From Pararhodobacter sp. (GTDB lineage: Bacteria > Pseudomonadota > Alphaproteobacteria > Rhodobacterales > Rhodobacteraceae), in assembly GCF_034676545.1 (NCBI RefSeq), contig NZ_JAUCBZ010000015.1, positions 1-64,000 on the forward strand: a stretch of 64,000 bases of DNA, in the 5' to 3' direction. Below the pieces are notes generated by a model. The model ran no database searches and was not told where the DNA came from. It saw nothing but the letters and a program-made list of their open reading frames with translations. This document shows positions 46,078 to 54,665 of the stretch, piece by piece; the first letter of the stretch is position 1, and every line of letters begins with the position of its first letter. The translations under genes were made by a program, and so were the position numbers.

Positions 46078-46839
46078 ATGCGACTGACCTGTCCGAACTG
46101 CAACGCGCAGTACGAAGTGGATGAAAGGGTCATTCCCCAGAATGGGCGTGATGTGCAATGTTCGGCCTGTGGCAATACTTGGTATCAGTATCCGATGGAG
46201 GTGGCGTTGCGCATGCGCGCCGCCGAGTTGGACGAGGATGACGACGACGACGATTTGCCACCCCCGACCTCGGATGGAACCAGTCGCCCGCAAGCACCGC
46301 GCATCGACAAGACCGTTCTGGATGTGCTGCGCGAGGAGGCCGAGTTGGAGATGTCCGCGCGCAACCGGCCCAAATCCGCGCTGGAAACCCAGGGCGATCT
46401 GGGCCTGACCCGGCCGACGCGCTCCAAGGCCGCCCCGCCGAAGGTCTATGGCGAGGATGACGAAACCCCGCCGCCGCTGCCCAACGTGCCGCCGCCGCTG
46501 CCACCCTCCGAGACCACCGACACCGCAGAGCCGATGCGTCGGCGGAACCTGTTGCCCGATATCGAGGAACTGACATCGACGCTGGAACCGGGCACCGATG
46601 CCCGGCGCAGCACCGAGGATCACGAGGATCACGAGGCCAGCAGCAGCCAGAACAGCTTTCGCAACGGGTTGTCGCTGGTGGTCTTGATCGCGATGTTCCT
46701 GATTGCGATCTACTTGCTGTCGCCGCTGATCGCCACCTATGTACCCGCCCTCGACGGTGTGCTGACCACCTATGTCGGCCTTGTCGACTCATTGCGGGCA
46801 ACGGTGTCAGGCCAACTGCGGGGCCTCATCGGCGGTTAA
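46078..46839 (+). CDS. Zinc-ribbon (MJ0042-type) membrane protein, 253 aa
   Basis: N-terminal zinc ribbon MRLTCPNCNAQYEVDE ... QCSACGNTWYQ (four Cys), then an acidic run of Asp (DEDDDDDD), a Pro-rich linker (PPPLPNVPPPLPPSE), and one membrane helix near residues 200-222 (GLSLVVLIAMFLIAIYLLSP). This is the common alphaproteobacterial zinc-ribbon family of unknown function, often beside ftsE. Its last four bases overlap the convergent dgkA. Confidence 0.85.
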   Translation: MRLTCPNCNAQYEVDERVIPQNGRDVQCSACGNTWYQYPMEVALRMRAAELDEDDDDDDLPPPTSDGTSRPQAPRIDKTVLDVLREEAELEMSARNRPKSALETQGDLGLTRPTRSKAAPPKVYGEDDETPPPLPNVPPPLPPSETTDTAEPMRRRNLLPDIEELTSTLEPGTDARRSTEDHEDHEASSSQNSFRNGLSLVVLIAMFLIAIYLLSPLIATYVPALDGVLTTYVGLVDSLRATVSGQLRGLIGG

Positions 46840-47210
46840 CCCGCCCAAAGCCCCCAAAGCACCACGGCCCAGGCAACCCCGGCTGCCAGCGCCGTCAGCG
46901 CAACCGCCGCGCTGCCGCAGTCCTTGGCTTTGCCCGCCATCGGGTGTTGCTCCATCGAGATATAATCCACCACCACCTCGATCGCCGTGTTCGCCAGCTC
47001 GACCGCCAGAATCAAGATCCCCAGCGCCAGGATCAAGGCGCGTTCCGCGGGGCTGAGGGGCAACCAGAACACAAACCCGGCCGAGATCACATTGGCCAGC
47101 GTCCATTGTCGCAGGGTTTTCTCGCTTGCCCATGCCGCCGCGAACCCCTGCCACGACCACACGCATGTCTTTCCGAATCGCCGCGCTTCCGCCGTGAGCC
47201 AAGACAGCAT
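46836..47210 (-). CDS. dgkA: Diacylglycerol kinase, 124 aa
   Basis: Small integral-membrane kinase recycling diacylglycerol to phosphatidic acid. The catalytic stretch VELANTAIEVVVDYIS with Glu residues, AKDCGSAAVALTALAAG, and three membrane helices match DgkA. Length 124 is typical. Convergent with the zinc-ribbon gene. Phosphatidic acid links it to plsC nearby, by function only. Confidence 0.93.
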   Translation of the reverse strand: MLSWLTAEARRFGKTCVWSWQGFAAAWASEKTLRQWTLANVISAGFVFWLPLSPAERALILALGILILAVELANTAIEVVVDYISMEQHPMAGKAKDCGSAAVALTALAAGVAWAVVLWGLWAG

Positions 47211-47286
47211 CCCTTCCTCCTCACCCTGTCGGACAAGATTAGGACGAGTCCGGGCAAAGGGAAAGCACGGCGCTGAACCGTTGCGC

Positions 47287-47535
47287 TTAACTGTTGTGTT
47301 TGGCTTCCAGCGCCTCGATGCGGGCCTTGAGCGCCGCGTTTTCTTCGCGCGCCTTTTGCGCCATGCCGCGCACCGCGTCGAATTCCTCGCGGGTCACAAA
47401 ATCGCGATCCGCCAGCCAGCGATCCATCAGGCTTTTCAGCGCCGTTTCCGCCTCGGTCCGCGCCCCTTGGGCCACGCCCATGGCGTTGGTCATCAATTTG
47501 GACAGATCATCAAAGATTTTATTGCCGGGCTGCAT
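47287..47535 (-). CDS. ubiK: Accessory factor UbiK (BMFP domain), 82 aa
   Basis: Short coiled-coil protein: KIFDDLSKLMTNAMGVAQGA then TREEFDAVRGMAQKAREENA and ARIEALEAK. BMFP/UbiK proteins help ubiquinone biosynthesis enzymes at the membrane and bind lipids. Start behind AGGAGCGCCCG at 47535. Divergent from lgt. Confidence 0.9.
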   Translation of the reverse strand: MQPGNKIFDDLSKLMTNAMGVAQGARTEAETALKSLMDRWLADRDFVTREEFDAVRGMAQKAREENAALKARIEALEAKHNS

Positions 47536-47649
47536 CGGGCGCTCCTGTGCTGGGTTGGGGCACTATATGGGACTGACAGCCGCCAATCGCAAGGTTGACT
47601 TCGTCGCCCGTGCGCAGGAAGACCTGAGCGACCAGCCCAAAGGTATCCC

Positions 47650-48537
47650 ATGCACGCCCTCATCGAGTTTCCGTCTTTCCTGCGCCCAGAGATTTTCGCC
47701 GTCGATATCGGCGACTTCACACTGGCGCTGCGCTGGTATGCACTGGCCTATATCGCCGGCTTCGTGATCGGCTGGCGATTGATCGTTCTGGCGATGCGGC
47801 GGCCGCAATGGTGGCCCGGCGGCGTGGCCCCGATGAGCGCCGAGCAGGTCGAGCAACTGCTGACCTGGATCATCGTCGGCGTGATCCTGGGCGGGCGGCT
47901 GGGGTTCGTGCTGTTCTATCAGCCGGGCTACTATCTGGCGCACCCGCTGCAAATCCTGCGGGTGTGGGAGGGCGGCATGTCCTTCCACGGCGGCCTGGGC
48001 GGCGCGACGCTGGCCGGGTTCCTGTTCGCGCGGCGCAACGGCATTGCGCCCTCGGCCCTCGGGGATTCCATGGCGCTGGTGATCCCGGTCGGCCTGTTTC
48101 TGGGCCGCATCGCCAATTTCATCAACGCCGAGCTTTGGGGCCATCCGACAACCCAGCCCTGGGGCGTGCTGTTCCCCGGCTCTGGTGGCCTGTGCCCCAG
48201 CGATTGGCCTCATGAATGCGCGCGCCACCCGACGCAGCTTTATGAGGCCGGGTTGGAGGGGCTGCTGCTGGGCGTGATCATGTGGTTCCTCGCCACCCGC
48301 ACCAGCGCCCTGCGGCGCCCGTGGCTGGTCACCGGCGTGTTTCTGACGGTCTACGGGCTGGCGCGGATGCTGGTCGAGATCTGGCGGATGCCCGACGATC
48401 AGTTTCTGGCCACCGACCCGGCTGGCTATGTGATCCGGCTGGGCGATTTCGGCCTGACGATGGGCCAGACCCTCAGCCTGCCGATGGTGGTGATCGGCGT
48501 GGCGCTGGCGCTGATTGCGGGGCGCAAACCGGCATGA
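47650..48537 (+). CDS. lgt: Prolipoprotein diacylglyceryl transferase, 295 aa
   Basis: Attaches a diacylglyceryl group to the lipobox Cys of prolipoproteins at the inner membrane. Seven helices; signature GRIANFINAELWG, catalytic-region HGGLGG and the C-terminal HPTQLYEAGLEG. Length is family-typical. Overlaps the following methyltransferase gene by four bases, a conserved pairing in alphaproteobacteria. Confidence 0.96.
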   Translation: MHALIEFPSFLRPEIFAVDIGDFTLALRWYALAYIAGFVIGWRLIVLAMRRPQWWPGGVAPMSAEQVEQLLTWIIVGVILGGRLGFVLFYQPGYYLAHPLQILRVWEGGMSFHGGLGGATLAGFLFARRNGIAPSALGDSMALVIPVGLFLGRIANFINAELWGHPTTQPWGVLFPGSGGLCPSDWPHECARHPTQLYEAGLEGLLLGVIMWFLATRTSALRRPWLVTGVFLTVYGLARMLVEIWRMPDDQFLATDPAGYVIRLGDFGLTMGQTLSLPMVVIGVALALIAGRKPA

Positions 48538-49637
48538 CGGCGCTGGCGAAACTCTTGATGCAGCGCATCGCGCTGGCCGGACCGATGAGCCTGGCGGAAT
48601 ACATGACCGACTGCCTGCTGCATTCCGAGCACGGCTATTACGCCACGCGCGACCCTTTGGGCACGGCGGGCGATTTCACCACCGCGCCGGAAATCAGCCA
48701 GATGTTCGGCGAAATGCTGGGCCTGTGTCTGGCGCAGGCCTGGCTGGATCAAGGCGCGCCCGCACGTTTCGCGCTGGCAGAACCCGGACCGGGGCGCGGC
48801 ACGCTGATGGCCGATATCTGGCGGGCGACGCGCGGCGTTCCCGGTTTTCACGCCGCCGCGACCCTCCATCTGATCGAGGGCTCGCCGGTTCTGCGCGATC
48901 TTCAGGCCAAAACGCTGGCCGGGTTGCCGGTGTCCTGGTGCGACGGGTTTGACGCCCTGCCCGATGACCGGCCGCTGTTCCTGATCGCCAACGAATTCTT
49001 TGACGCGCTGCCCATTCGCCAATTCCAGCGCGCCCCGCATGGCTGGCGCGAGATGGTCGTGGGCCTCAAGGACGGGGCGCTGAGGCCGGGGTTGACCGAA
49101 GCCGTGCCGCTGGCCGATCTCGATCACCGGCTCGACGATACGCAAGACGGCGACGTTGTGGAAACCAGCGCCGCTGCCGCCGCCGCGATGCAGCCGATCG
49201 CCGAGCGGATCGCCGCGCAGGGCGGCGTGGCGCTTGTCATCGACTATGGCCATTGGCGCAGCCGGGGCGATACGTTTCAGGCGCTGGAAAACCACGCCTA
49301 CGCCGACCCTTTCGCGCATCCCGGCCTTGCCGATCTCACCGCGCATGTCGATTTCGAGGCCCTCGCCCGCGCCGCGCCGCAACTGGTACACAGCGCGCTG
49401 ACGCCGCAAGGCGACTTGCTGAAAGCCCTCGGAATCGAGGCCCGCGCCGCCCGTCTGGCCCAAAGCCTGACCGGATCGGCACTGGATTCGCATCTGGCCG
49501 CATATCACCGCTTGACCGATGCCACAGAAATGGGAACGCTGTTCAAGGCGCTGGCATTCGTCGCGCCCGACACACCGTTGCCGCCCGGGTTCGCGCCTTG
49601 GTCCGCTCCGCCCAACGAGGCCTGGAATGACGCTTGA
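48534..49637 (+). CDS. SAM-dependent methyltransferase of the MidA/NDUFAF7 family, 367 aa
   Basis: Class I methyltransferase whose eukaryotic relatives methylate an Arg of a complex I subunit. Seen: YYATRDPLGTAGDFTTAPEI, SQMFGEMLGLCLAQAW, and the SAM loop LAEPGPGRGTLMADI, then IANEFFDALPIRQF. True start at 48534 overlaps lgt (ATGA); the longer frame to 48282 lies within lgt. Downstream pgeF overlaps by 11 bases. A complex I assembly role in this organism is inferred from homology. Confidence 0.9.
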   Translation: MTALAKLLMQRIALAGPMSLAEYMTDCLLHSEHGYYATRDPLGTAGDFTTAPEISQMFGEMLGLCLAQAWLDQGAPARFALAEPGPGRGTLMADIWRATRGVPGFHAAATLHLIEGSPVLRDLQAKTLAGLPVSWCDGFDALPDDRPLFLIANEFFDALPIRQFQRAPHGWREMVVGLKDGALRPGLTEAVPLADLDHRLDDTQDGDVVETSAAAAAAMQPIAERIAAQGGVALVIDYGHWRSRGDTFQALENHAYADPFAHPGLADLTAHVDFEALARAAPQLVHSALTPQGDLLKALGIEARAARLAQSLTGSALDSHLAAYHRLTDATEMGTLFKALAFVAPDTPLPPGFAPWSAPPNEAWNDA

Positions 49638-50379
49638 GATCCTGACCGCCGACGCGCTGGCCCCTGTGCACCACGGGTTCTTCACCCGGCGCGGCGGGGC
49701 CTCGTCGGGGATTTTCGCGGGTCTCAACTGCGGCACGGGGTCGTCGGACCAAAGCGATATCGTCGCAATCAATCGCGCCCGCGTTGCCCATGCGATGGCG
49801 GTCGACCCCGGCGCCTTGGTCAGCGTTCACCAGATCCATTCCGCGCAGGTCGCCACCGTCACTGAACCCGGCCCCCAGGGGCGCGCCGATGCGATGGTCT
49901 GCAACACGCCGGGTCTGGGGCTGGCGATCCTGACCGCCGATTGCATGCCGGTCTTGCTGGCAGACCCAGAGGCCGGCGTGATCGGTGCCGCCCATGCCGG
50001 CTGGCGCGGTGCCCTGGATGGCGTGCTAGAGGCAACAGTTGACGCAATGGTCGCGCTTGGCGCAGAACGGCAGTCCATCACCGCTGTGATCGGCCCCTGC
50101 ATCAGCCAGGCCGCCTATGAGGTCGGTCCTGAATTTCTGGAGGAATTTCAAGCCGAAGACCCGGAATTCATGCGGTTTTTCGCCAACGGCCAGGGCGACC
50201 GCTATCAGTTTGATCTGCCCGGTTTCGGCCTCATGCGGCTGCGCGAGGCCGGGATCGCACAGGCCGACTGGACCCGCCATTGCACCTATGCCGACCCGCG
50301 CCTGTTCTATTCCTACCGCCGTTCCGTGCATGGGTCCGAGGCGGATTACGGGCGGCTGATCTCGGTGATCCGCCTGTAA
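49627..50379 (+). CDS. pgeF: Peptidoglycan editing factor PgeF (laccase-domain), 250 aa
   Basis: Multicopper-oxidase-like family once called YfiH; PgeF prevents misincorporated L-Ser in peptidoglycan, and relatives have purine nucleoside phosphorylase activity. Zinc-binding residues in VHQIHSAQ, TADCMPVLLAD and AAHAGWRGAL (His-Cys-His). C-terminal CTYADPRLFYSYRR matches the family. Start at 49627, 11 bases inside the methyltransferase gene. Last gene of the lgt operon. Confidence 0.94.
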   Translation: MTLEILTADALAPVHHGFFTRRGGASSGIFAGLNCGTGSSDQSDIVAINRARVAHAMAVDPGALVSVHQIHSAQVATVTEPGPQGRADAMVCNTPGLGLAILTADCMPVLLADPEAGVIGAAHAGWRGALDGVLEATVDAMVALGAERQSITAVIGPCISQAAYEVGPEFLEEFQAEDPEFMRFFANGQGDRYQFDLPGFGLMRLREAGIAQADWTRHCTYADPRLFYSYRRSVHGSEADYGRLISVIRL

Positions 50380-50419
50380 CCGTCGTGGTTAAGATTTTCC
50401 CATTAAGCGTGCGATTTTC

Positions 50420-50449
50420 GCGGCCAGCGCCCCTTTCTGGCCGCATTTT
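50420..50449 (+). terminator. Terminator-like hairpin after pgeF
   Basis: GCGGCCAG / CTGGCCGC, 8 base pairs with a 9-base loop, followed by ATTTTC, 40 bases after the pgeF stop. Confidence 0.6.
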
Positions 50450-50510
50450 CCCGTCATTCTGATCGCAAGTGAGGGGCAAACCCGTGCCTCTGTTCAGAAA
50501 GGACGAATCA

Positions 50511-50678
50511 ATGGCAAAATCATCCCGCTGGAGCCAATGGGTCATCTCGGAAAGCGCGGATCCCGGCATTCCACTGCCGTGGACCTTGGTTGAACGCGTT
50601 CGCGAAAAGGCGCGTGACACGGTGCATTCTGCCATCTCGATCAACAATTCCTCGCCGCAATCGCAGGCGTTGCGCTGA
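50511..50678 (+). CDS. Small conserved-looking protein, 55 aa
   Basis: Encodes MAKSSRWSQWVISESADPGI and a basic, Ser-rich C-terminus. No membrane helix, signal or domain that I recognise. Start is supported by AGAAAGGACGAATCA. The stop lies one base before the recR stop on the other strand. Amphipathic middle WTLVERVREKARDTVHSAIS could be a short helix. Function unknown; whether it is expressed needs data. Confidence 0.6.
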   Translation: MAKSSRWSQWVISESADPGIPLPWTLVERVREKARDTVHSAISINNSSPQSQALR

Positions 50679-50679
50679 T

Positions 50680-51279
50680 CTACAGACGCCGCCGCGCCGC
50701 CAACGCGGCCGAGATCGTGCCGTCGTCCAGATAATCCAGCTCACCCCCCATCGGCACGCCCTGCGCCAGCGCCGACAGTTGCACGCCCGTGGGCGCCAAT
50801 GCCTCGGCGATATAATGCGCGGTGGTCTGCCCTTCGACGGTGGCATTCAGCGCCAGGATCACCTCGCGCACGCCCTCTTGGCCAACGCGCGCCACCAGAT
50901 GCGGGATGCGCAATGCCTCGGGGCCAATCGACTCAAGCGCTGACAATGTGCCGCCCAGCACATGATAACGCCCGGTAAAACCACCCGCGCGCTCCATCGC
51001 CCACAGGTCCGACACATCCTCGACGACGCACAACACGCCGGTTTCCCGCTTGGCACTGGCGCAAATCGGGCAGGTGTCATGGTCCGAGATATTGCCGCAA
51101 ATCCGGCAATCGCGCGCCGAGGCCGAAACCTTGGCCAGCGCCAGCGCCAAAGGCTCCATCACCCCCGACCGCTTGCGCAACAGGTGCAACACCGCCCGAC
51201 GCGCCGACCGCGGCCCAAGCCCCGGCAACCGCGCCATCAGCGCGATCAAAGCCTCGATATCGCCGGGCGCATCGGCCAT
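50680..51279 (-). CDS. recR: Recombination protein RecR, 199 aa
   Basis: Works with RecO in RecF-pathway repair. Helix-hairpin-helix [20 protein letters not shown] at the N-terminus, C4 zinc finger [16 protein letters not shown], Toprim domain [20 protein letters not shown], and GYIAEAL-type C-terminus. Starts three bases beyond ybaB stop; end of the dnaX-ybaB-recR operon. Confidence 0.97.
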   Translation of the reverse strand: MADAPGDIEALIALMARLPGLGPRSARRAVLHLLRKRSGVMEPLALALAKVSASARDCRICGNISDHDTCPICASAKRETGVLCVVEDVSDLWAMERAGGFTGRYHVLGGTLSALESIGPEALRIPHLVARVGQEGVREVILALNATVEGQTTAHYIAEALAPTGVQLSALAQGVPMGGELDYLDDGTISAALAARRRL

Positions 51280-51282
51280 CGG

Positions 51283-51630
51283 TTACATCCCCGGCAGGTT
51301 CATATCCGCCGGCAGCCCCATGCTTTGCGCCAGCTTGCCCATCTCGGCCTTGCTGCGCGCCTGCGCGCGGCTCTGCACATCCTTGATCGCCGCCAGAATC
51401 AGATCCTCGACGATTTCTTTATCCTCGGCAGAGAAAATCGACGGATCAATCGTCAGCGCCGTCAGCACGCCCTTGGCATTCGCCTTGGCCTTGACCAGAC
51501 CCGCGCCGCTTTCCCCCTCGACAATGATGCTGTCCAGCTCGCTTTGCAGCGCCTCCATCTTGCCCTGCATCTCTTGCGCGGCCTTCATCATCTTGCCCAT
51601 GTCGCCCAGTCCACCAAGACCCTTCAGCAT
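51283..51630 (-). CDS. ybaB: Nucleoid-associated protein YbaB/EbfC, 115 aa
   Basis: Small DNA-binding dimer: GLGDMGKMMKAAQEMQGKM at the N-terminus and the conserved beta segment with GLVKAKANAKG and LTIDPSIF. Start at 51630 (MLKGLGGLGD) is family-typical; the frame extends to 51696 without support. Lies between dnaX and recR, the usual order. Confidence 0.95.
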   Translation of the reverse strand: MLKGLGGLGDMGKMMKAAQEMQGKMEALQSELDSIIVEGESGAGLVKAKANAKGVLTALTIDPSIFSAEDKEIVEDLILAAIKDVQSRAQARSKAEMGKLAQSMGLPADMNLPGM

Positions 51631-51708
51631 TGCATCATCTCCTGTATTCATGCGTTGTTCGTCAAATAAGGGTGCCGAGCGAAGGCTGCAAGGCACACTG
51701 CCGGGACA

Positions 51709-53442
51709 TCAGTCCTCGAACGGGTCCCATTCATCCTCGACCTCGGGCAGGGCGGCCTCGGCAATGTCGATGGCGGTCTCGACCGGGTCATGGAACCGCA
51801 GCTCTGATTTCGGAAACGCCGCAAGGATCGCCTGCACCAACGGCAGTTCTCGCGCCTTGGCCTTGCGCGCTTCCAGATCGGCGTCCTGCACCTCGGCGAT
51901 GGTCTTGCCGCCGCCCTGCGCAATCGTCACGCCCCAGCGCGCGCCGGTCCAGCTTTGCAACCGCGCCGACAGCCGCGAGGCCAGATCGACGGGGGCCTGT
52001 TCTGTCGGCTCGAACTCGATGCGGCCGGGCGAATAGCGCACCAACCTGAGGCAGGTTTCCACCTCGGTGCGCAGCACCATGTCGCGGCGCTCGCGGATCA
52101 GGTCCAGCACATGCTCGAACGTGGCATAGTGCGCCAGCGGCGACAGGTCGCCCGCCAGCGCCGCCTGCGCACCGCCGCCGCCCGAGGGCCCCATGCCGCG
52201 CCCCATCGCATTGGTCGCCCCGCCGCCCTGCCCCGGCTGCGGCATCGGCGCCCCACCCCCACCACCACCCGAAGGCGGCGGCGGCGGCGGGCTGTCTTGC
52301 AACCGGCGGATCAAGTCATCTGGCGTCGGCAGGTCGGCCACATGCGTCATGCGGATCACCGCCATTTCCGCGGCCATCATCGCATTCGGTGCGTTCGACA
52401 CTTCCTCCAGCGATTTCAGCAACATCTGCCACATCCGCGCGAGAATGCGCAGATCCAACCGCCCGGCCAGATCCGCGCCCCGCGCGCGTTCCTCGGGGCC
52501 AACCGTCGGGTCCTCCGCCGAGGCCGGCGTGATCTTGATCACCGACACCCAATGCGTGATCTCCGCCAGATCGCGCAGCACCGCCACCGGGTCCGCACCA
52601 TCGGCGTATTGCGAGGCCAGTTCCTCCAAAGCACCTGCCGCATCACCGCGCATGATCGCCTCGAACAGGTCCATCACCCGGCCACGATCCGCCAACCCCA
52701 GCATGGCGCGCACCTGATCGGCCCCGGTTTCCCCGGCTCCATGGCTGATCGCCTGATCCAACAGGCTCATTGCATCACGCACGGACCCTTCCGCCGCCCG
52801 CGTGATCAACGCCAAAGCCTCAAGAGTGATCTGCGCGCCCTCCTTACCCGCAATCATCTCCAGATGCGCGATCATCACCTCGGGCTCGATGCGCCGCAGA
52901 TCGAACCGCTGACAGCGCGACAGAACCGTCACCGGAACCTTGCGAATCTCGGTCGTGGCAAAGATGAATTTCACATGCGGCGGCGGCTCTTCCAGCGTCT
53001 TCAACAGCGCGTTGAACGCGTTGTTCGACAACATGTGCACTTCGTCGATGATGTAAATCTTGTAGCGCGCACTGGCCGCCCGATACGCCACCGAGTCAAT
53101 GATCTCGCGAATGTCGCCCACACCAGTGCGGCTGGCGGCGTCCATCTCCATCACATCGACATGCCGCCCACCGGTGATCGCCACGCAATGCTCGCAGACG
53201 CCACACGGCTCGGTGGTCGGTCCGCCCTGCCCGTCCACGCCAATACAGTTCAACCCCTTGGCAATGATCCGCGCGGTGGTGGTTTTCCCCGTCCCGCGAA
53301 TGCCGGTCATGATGAAGCCGTGATGAATCCGATCCGCCGCAAACGCGTTTTTCAGCGTGCGCACCATCGCCTCTTGCCCGATCAGATCGGCAAAAGTCTC
53401 GGGCCGGTATTTCCGGGCCAGAACCTGATAAACGTCGCTCAT
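51709..53442 (-). CDS. dnaX: DNA polymerase III tau/gamma subunit, 577 aa
   Basis: Clamp-loader ATPase. Walker A GIRGTGKTTTARIIAKG, zinc-binding Cys set (GLNCIGVDG, EPCGVCEHC), Walker B IIDEVHMLSNNAFNALLK, and SRC motif in TVLSRCQRFDLR. After the clamp-loader domains a linker of Pro/Gly runs (PPPPPPSGGGGGG) precedes the C-terminal alpha-subunit-binding region. No A AAA AAG slippage site is visible, so a short gamma form by frameshifting is unlikely. Start at 53442 is favoured over 53448 by the GAGAGG spacing. Confidence 0.96.
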   Translation of the reverse strand: MSDVYQVLARKYRPETFADLIGQEAMVRTLKNAFAADRIHHGFIMTGIRGTGKTTTARIIAKGLNCIGVDGQGGPTTEPCGVCEHCVAITGGRHVDVMEMDAASRTGVGDIREIIDSVAYRAASARYKIYIIDEVHMLSNNAFNALLKTLEEPPPHVKFIFATTEIRKVPVTVLSRCQRFDLRRIEPEVMIAHLEMIAGKEGAQITLEALALITRAAEGSVRDAMSLLDQAISHGAGETGADQVRAMLGLADRGRVMDLFEAIMRGDAAGALEELASQYADGADPVAVLRDLAEITHWVSVIKITPASAEDPTVGPEERARGADLAGRLDLRILARMWQMLLKSLEEVSNAPNAMMAAEMAVIRMTHVADLPTPDDLIRRLQDSPPPPPPSGGGGGGAPMPQPGQGGGATNAMGRGMGPSGGGGAQAALAGDLSPLAHYATFEHVLDLIRERRDMVLRTEVETCLRLVRYSPGRIEFEPTEQAPVDLASRLSARLQSWTGARWGVTIAQGGGKTIAEVQDADLEARKAKARELPLVQAILAAFPKSELRFHDPVETAIDIAEAALPEVEDEWDPFED

Positions 53443-53501
53443 CTGCATCCTCTCGGCTCAGACACTAGGCACCCGCGCCCGCACCGTCCAGCGCCTCAAT
53501 T

Positions 53502-53604
53502 TCATCTTGCCCCAAATACTCACGGGGTTCCCCAAGGGGCGCGTGCGTCCCTTGGGTCGGGTGCGGGTGGACACCCGCGCGGGCCGAGGGGGCTCGATGC
53601 CCCC
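53502..53604 (+). repeat. Dispersed intergenic repeat, copy 5 (type A core, extended)
   Basis: Core CATCTTGCCCCAAATACTC then three hairpins: CCCAAGGG/CCCTTGGG (53531-53556), GCGGGTG/CACCCGC (53563-53578) and GGGGGC-TCGAT-GCCCCC (53588-53604). It fills the gap between dnaX and the quinone oxidoreductase gene, both leftward. Confidence 0.7.
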
Positions 53605-53619
53605 GAGGCACGCCCCCCC

Positions 53620-54606
53620 TCACCCCGCAACCGTCAACACGATCTTGCCGATATGCTGCGAGGTTTCCAGATAGGCATGGGCCGCCGCCGCCTCACCCAG
53701 AGCGAACTCGCGATCCATCACCGGGGCGATGCGCCCGGCCTCCAGCAACGGCCAGACCTCGCGCTCCAGCGCCGCGGCGATCCGCGCCTTGGCCTCGAGG
53801 GATTGCGGGCGCAGGGTTGATCCGGTGATCGTCAGCCGCCGCATCATCACCTGCGCCAGGTTCAATTCCACCTTCGCCCCGGTCATCAGCGCGATCTGCA
53901 CCAACCGCCCCTCCAACGCCAGGGCGCTGAGGTTGCGCGCCACATAGGACCCGCCAACCATATCGAGGATCAGATTGGCCCCACCCTCGGCCTTGAGGAT
54001 CTCGACAAAATCCTCGTCCCGATAATTGATCGCCCGCGCGGCACCCAACCGCGTGCAGGCGTCACATTTTTCTGCCGATCCCGCCGTGGCGAACACCCGC
54101 GCGCCGCGCGCATTGGCCAGTTGAATCGCCGTCGTGCCGATCCCGGAACTGCCGCCATGCACCAGAAACCGCTCGCCGGCCTGCAAGCCGCCGCGCTCGA
54201 ACACATTGGTCCAGACGGTGAAATAGGTCTCCGGCAAGCAAGCCGCCGCGCGCAGATCCATCCCCTTGGGCACCGGCAAGGCATGAACCGCCGGGGTCGC
54301 CACATATTCGGCATAGCCACCACCCGGCAGCAGCGCGCAGACCTGATCGCCGACCTTCCAGCGGGTCACACCCGGCCCGACCTCGGCCACCGTGCCGGAC
54401 GCCTCAAGCCCCGGCAGGTCCGAGGCATCCGGCGGCGGCGCATAGGTGCCAGCGCGCTGCGCCGCGTCGGGGCGGTTGACCCCGGCATAGGCCACGCGGA
54501 TCACGATCTCGCCATGACCGGCGACCGGAACCGCCCGGCTGGCGGGTTTCAGCACCTCTGGCCCGCCCGGTTTGCTGATTTCGACAACGCGCATTGTGTG
54601 GCTCAT
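53620..54606 (-). CDS. NAD(P)H quinone oxidoreductase (zinc-independent MDR family), 328 aa
   Basis: Medium-chain dehydrogenase: MRVVEISKPGGPEVL start, GVNRPDAAQRAG, Rossmann LVHGGSSGIGTTAIQLA near residue 150, and NYRDEDF. Relatives (PIG3, QorA) reduce quinones with NADPH. No structural zinc Cys cluster. Start at 54606 behind GGAGAGCCCC; the frame continues to 54690 into ilvE's end. Downstream neighbour of ilvE and COQ9. Confidence 0.92.
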   Translation of the reverse strand: MSHTMRVVEISKPGGPEVLKPASRAVPVAGHGEIVIRVAYAGVNRPDAAQRAGTYAPPPDASDLPGLEASGTVAEVGPGVTRWKVGDQVCALLPGGGYAEYVATPAVHALPVPKGMDLRAAACLPETYFTVWTNVFERGGLQAGERFLVHGGSSGIGTTAIQLANARGARVFATAGSAEKCDACTRLGAARAINYRDEDFVEILKAEGGANLILDMVGGSYVARNLSALALEGRLVQIALMTGAKVELNLAQVMMRRLTITGSTLRPQSLEAKARIAAALEREVWPLLEAGRIAPVMDREFALGEAAAAHAYLETSQHIGKIVLTVAG

Positions 54607-54665
54607 GGGGCTCTCCGCTGGTTTCGCCGCAGCATATCCATCGCAGCCCCCTGCGCAACCGTCCC

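Noticed and set aside
51709..53442. Programmed frameshift in dnaX giving a gamma subunit
   Set aside because: I looked for an A AAA AAG type slippery site followed by a hairpin and saw none; the Pro/Gly linker has no A-run.
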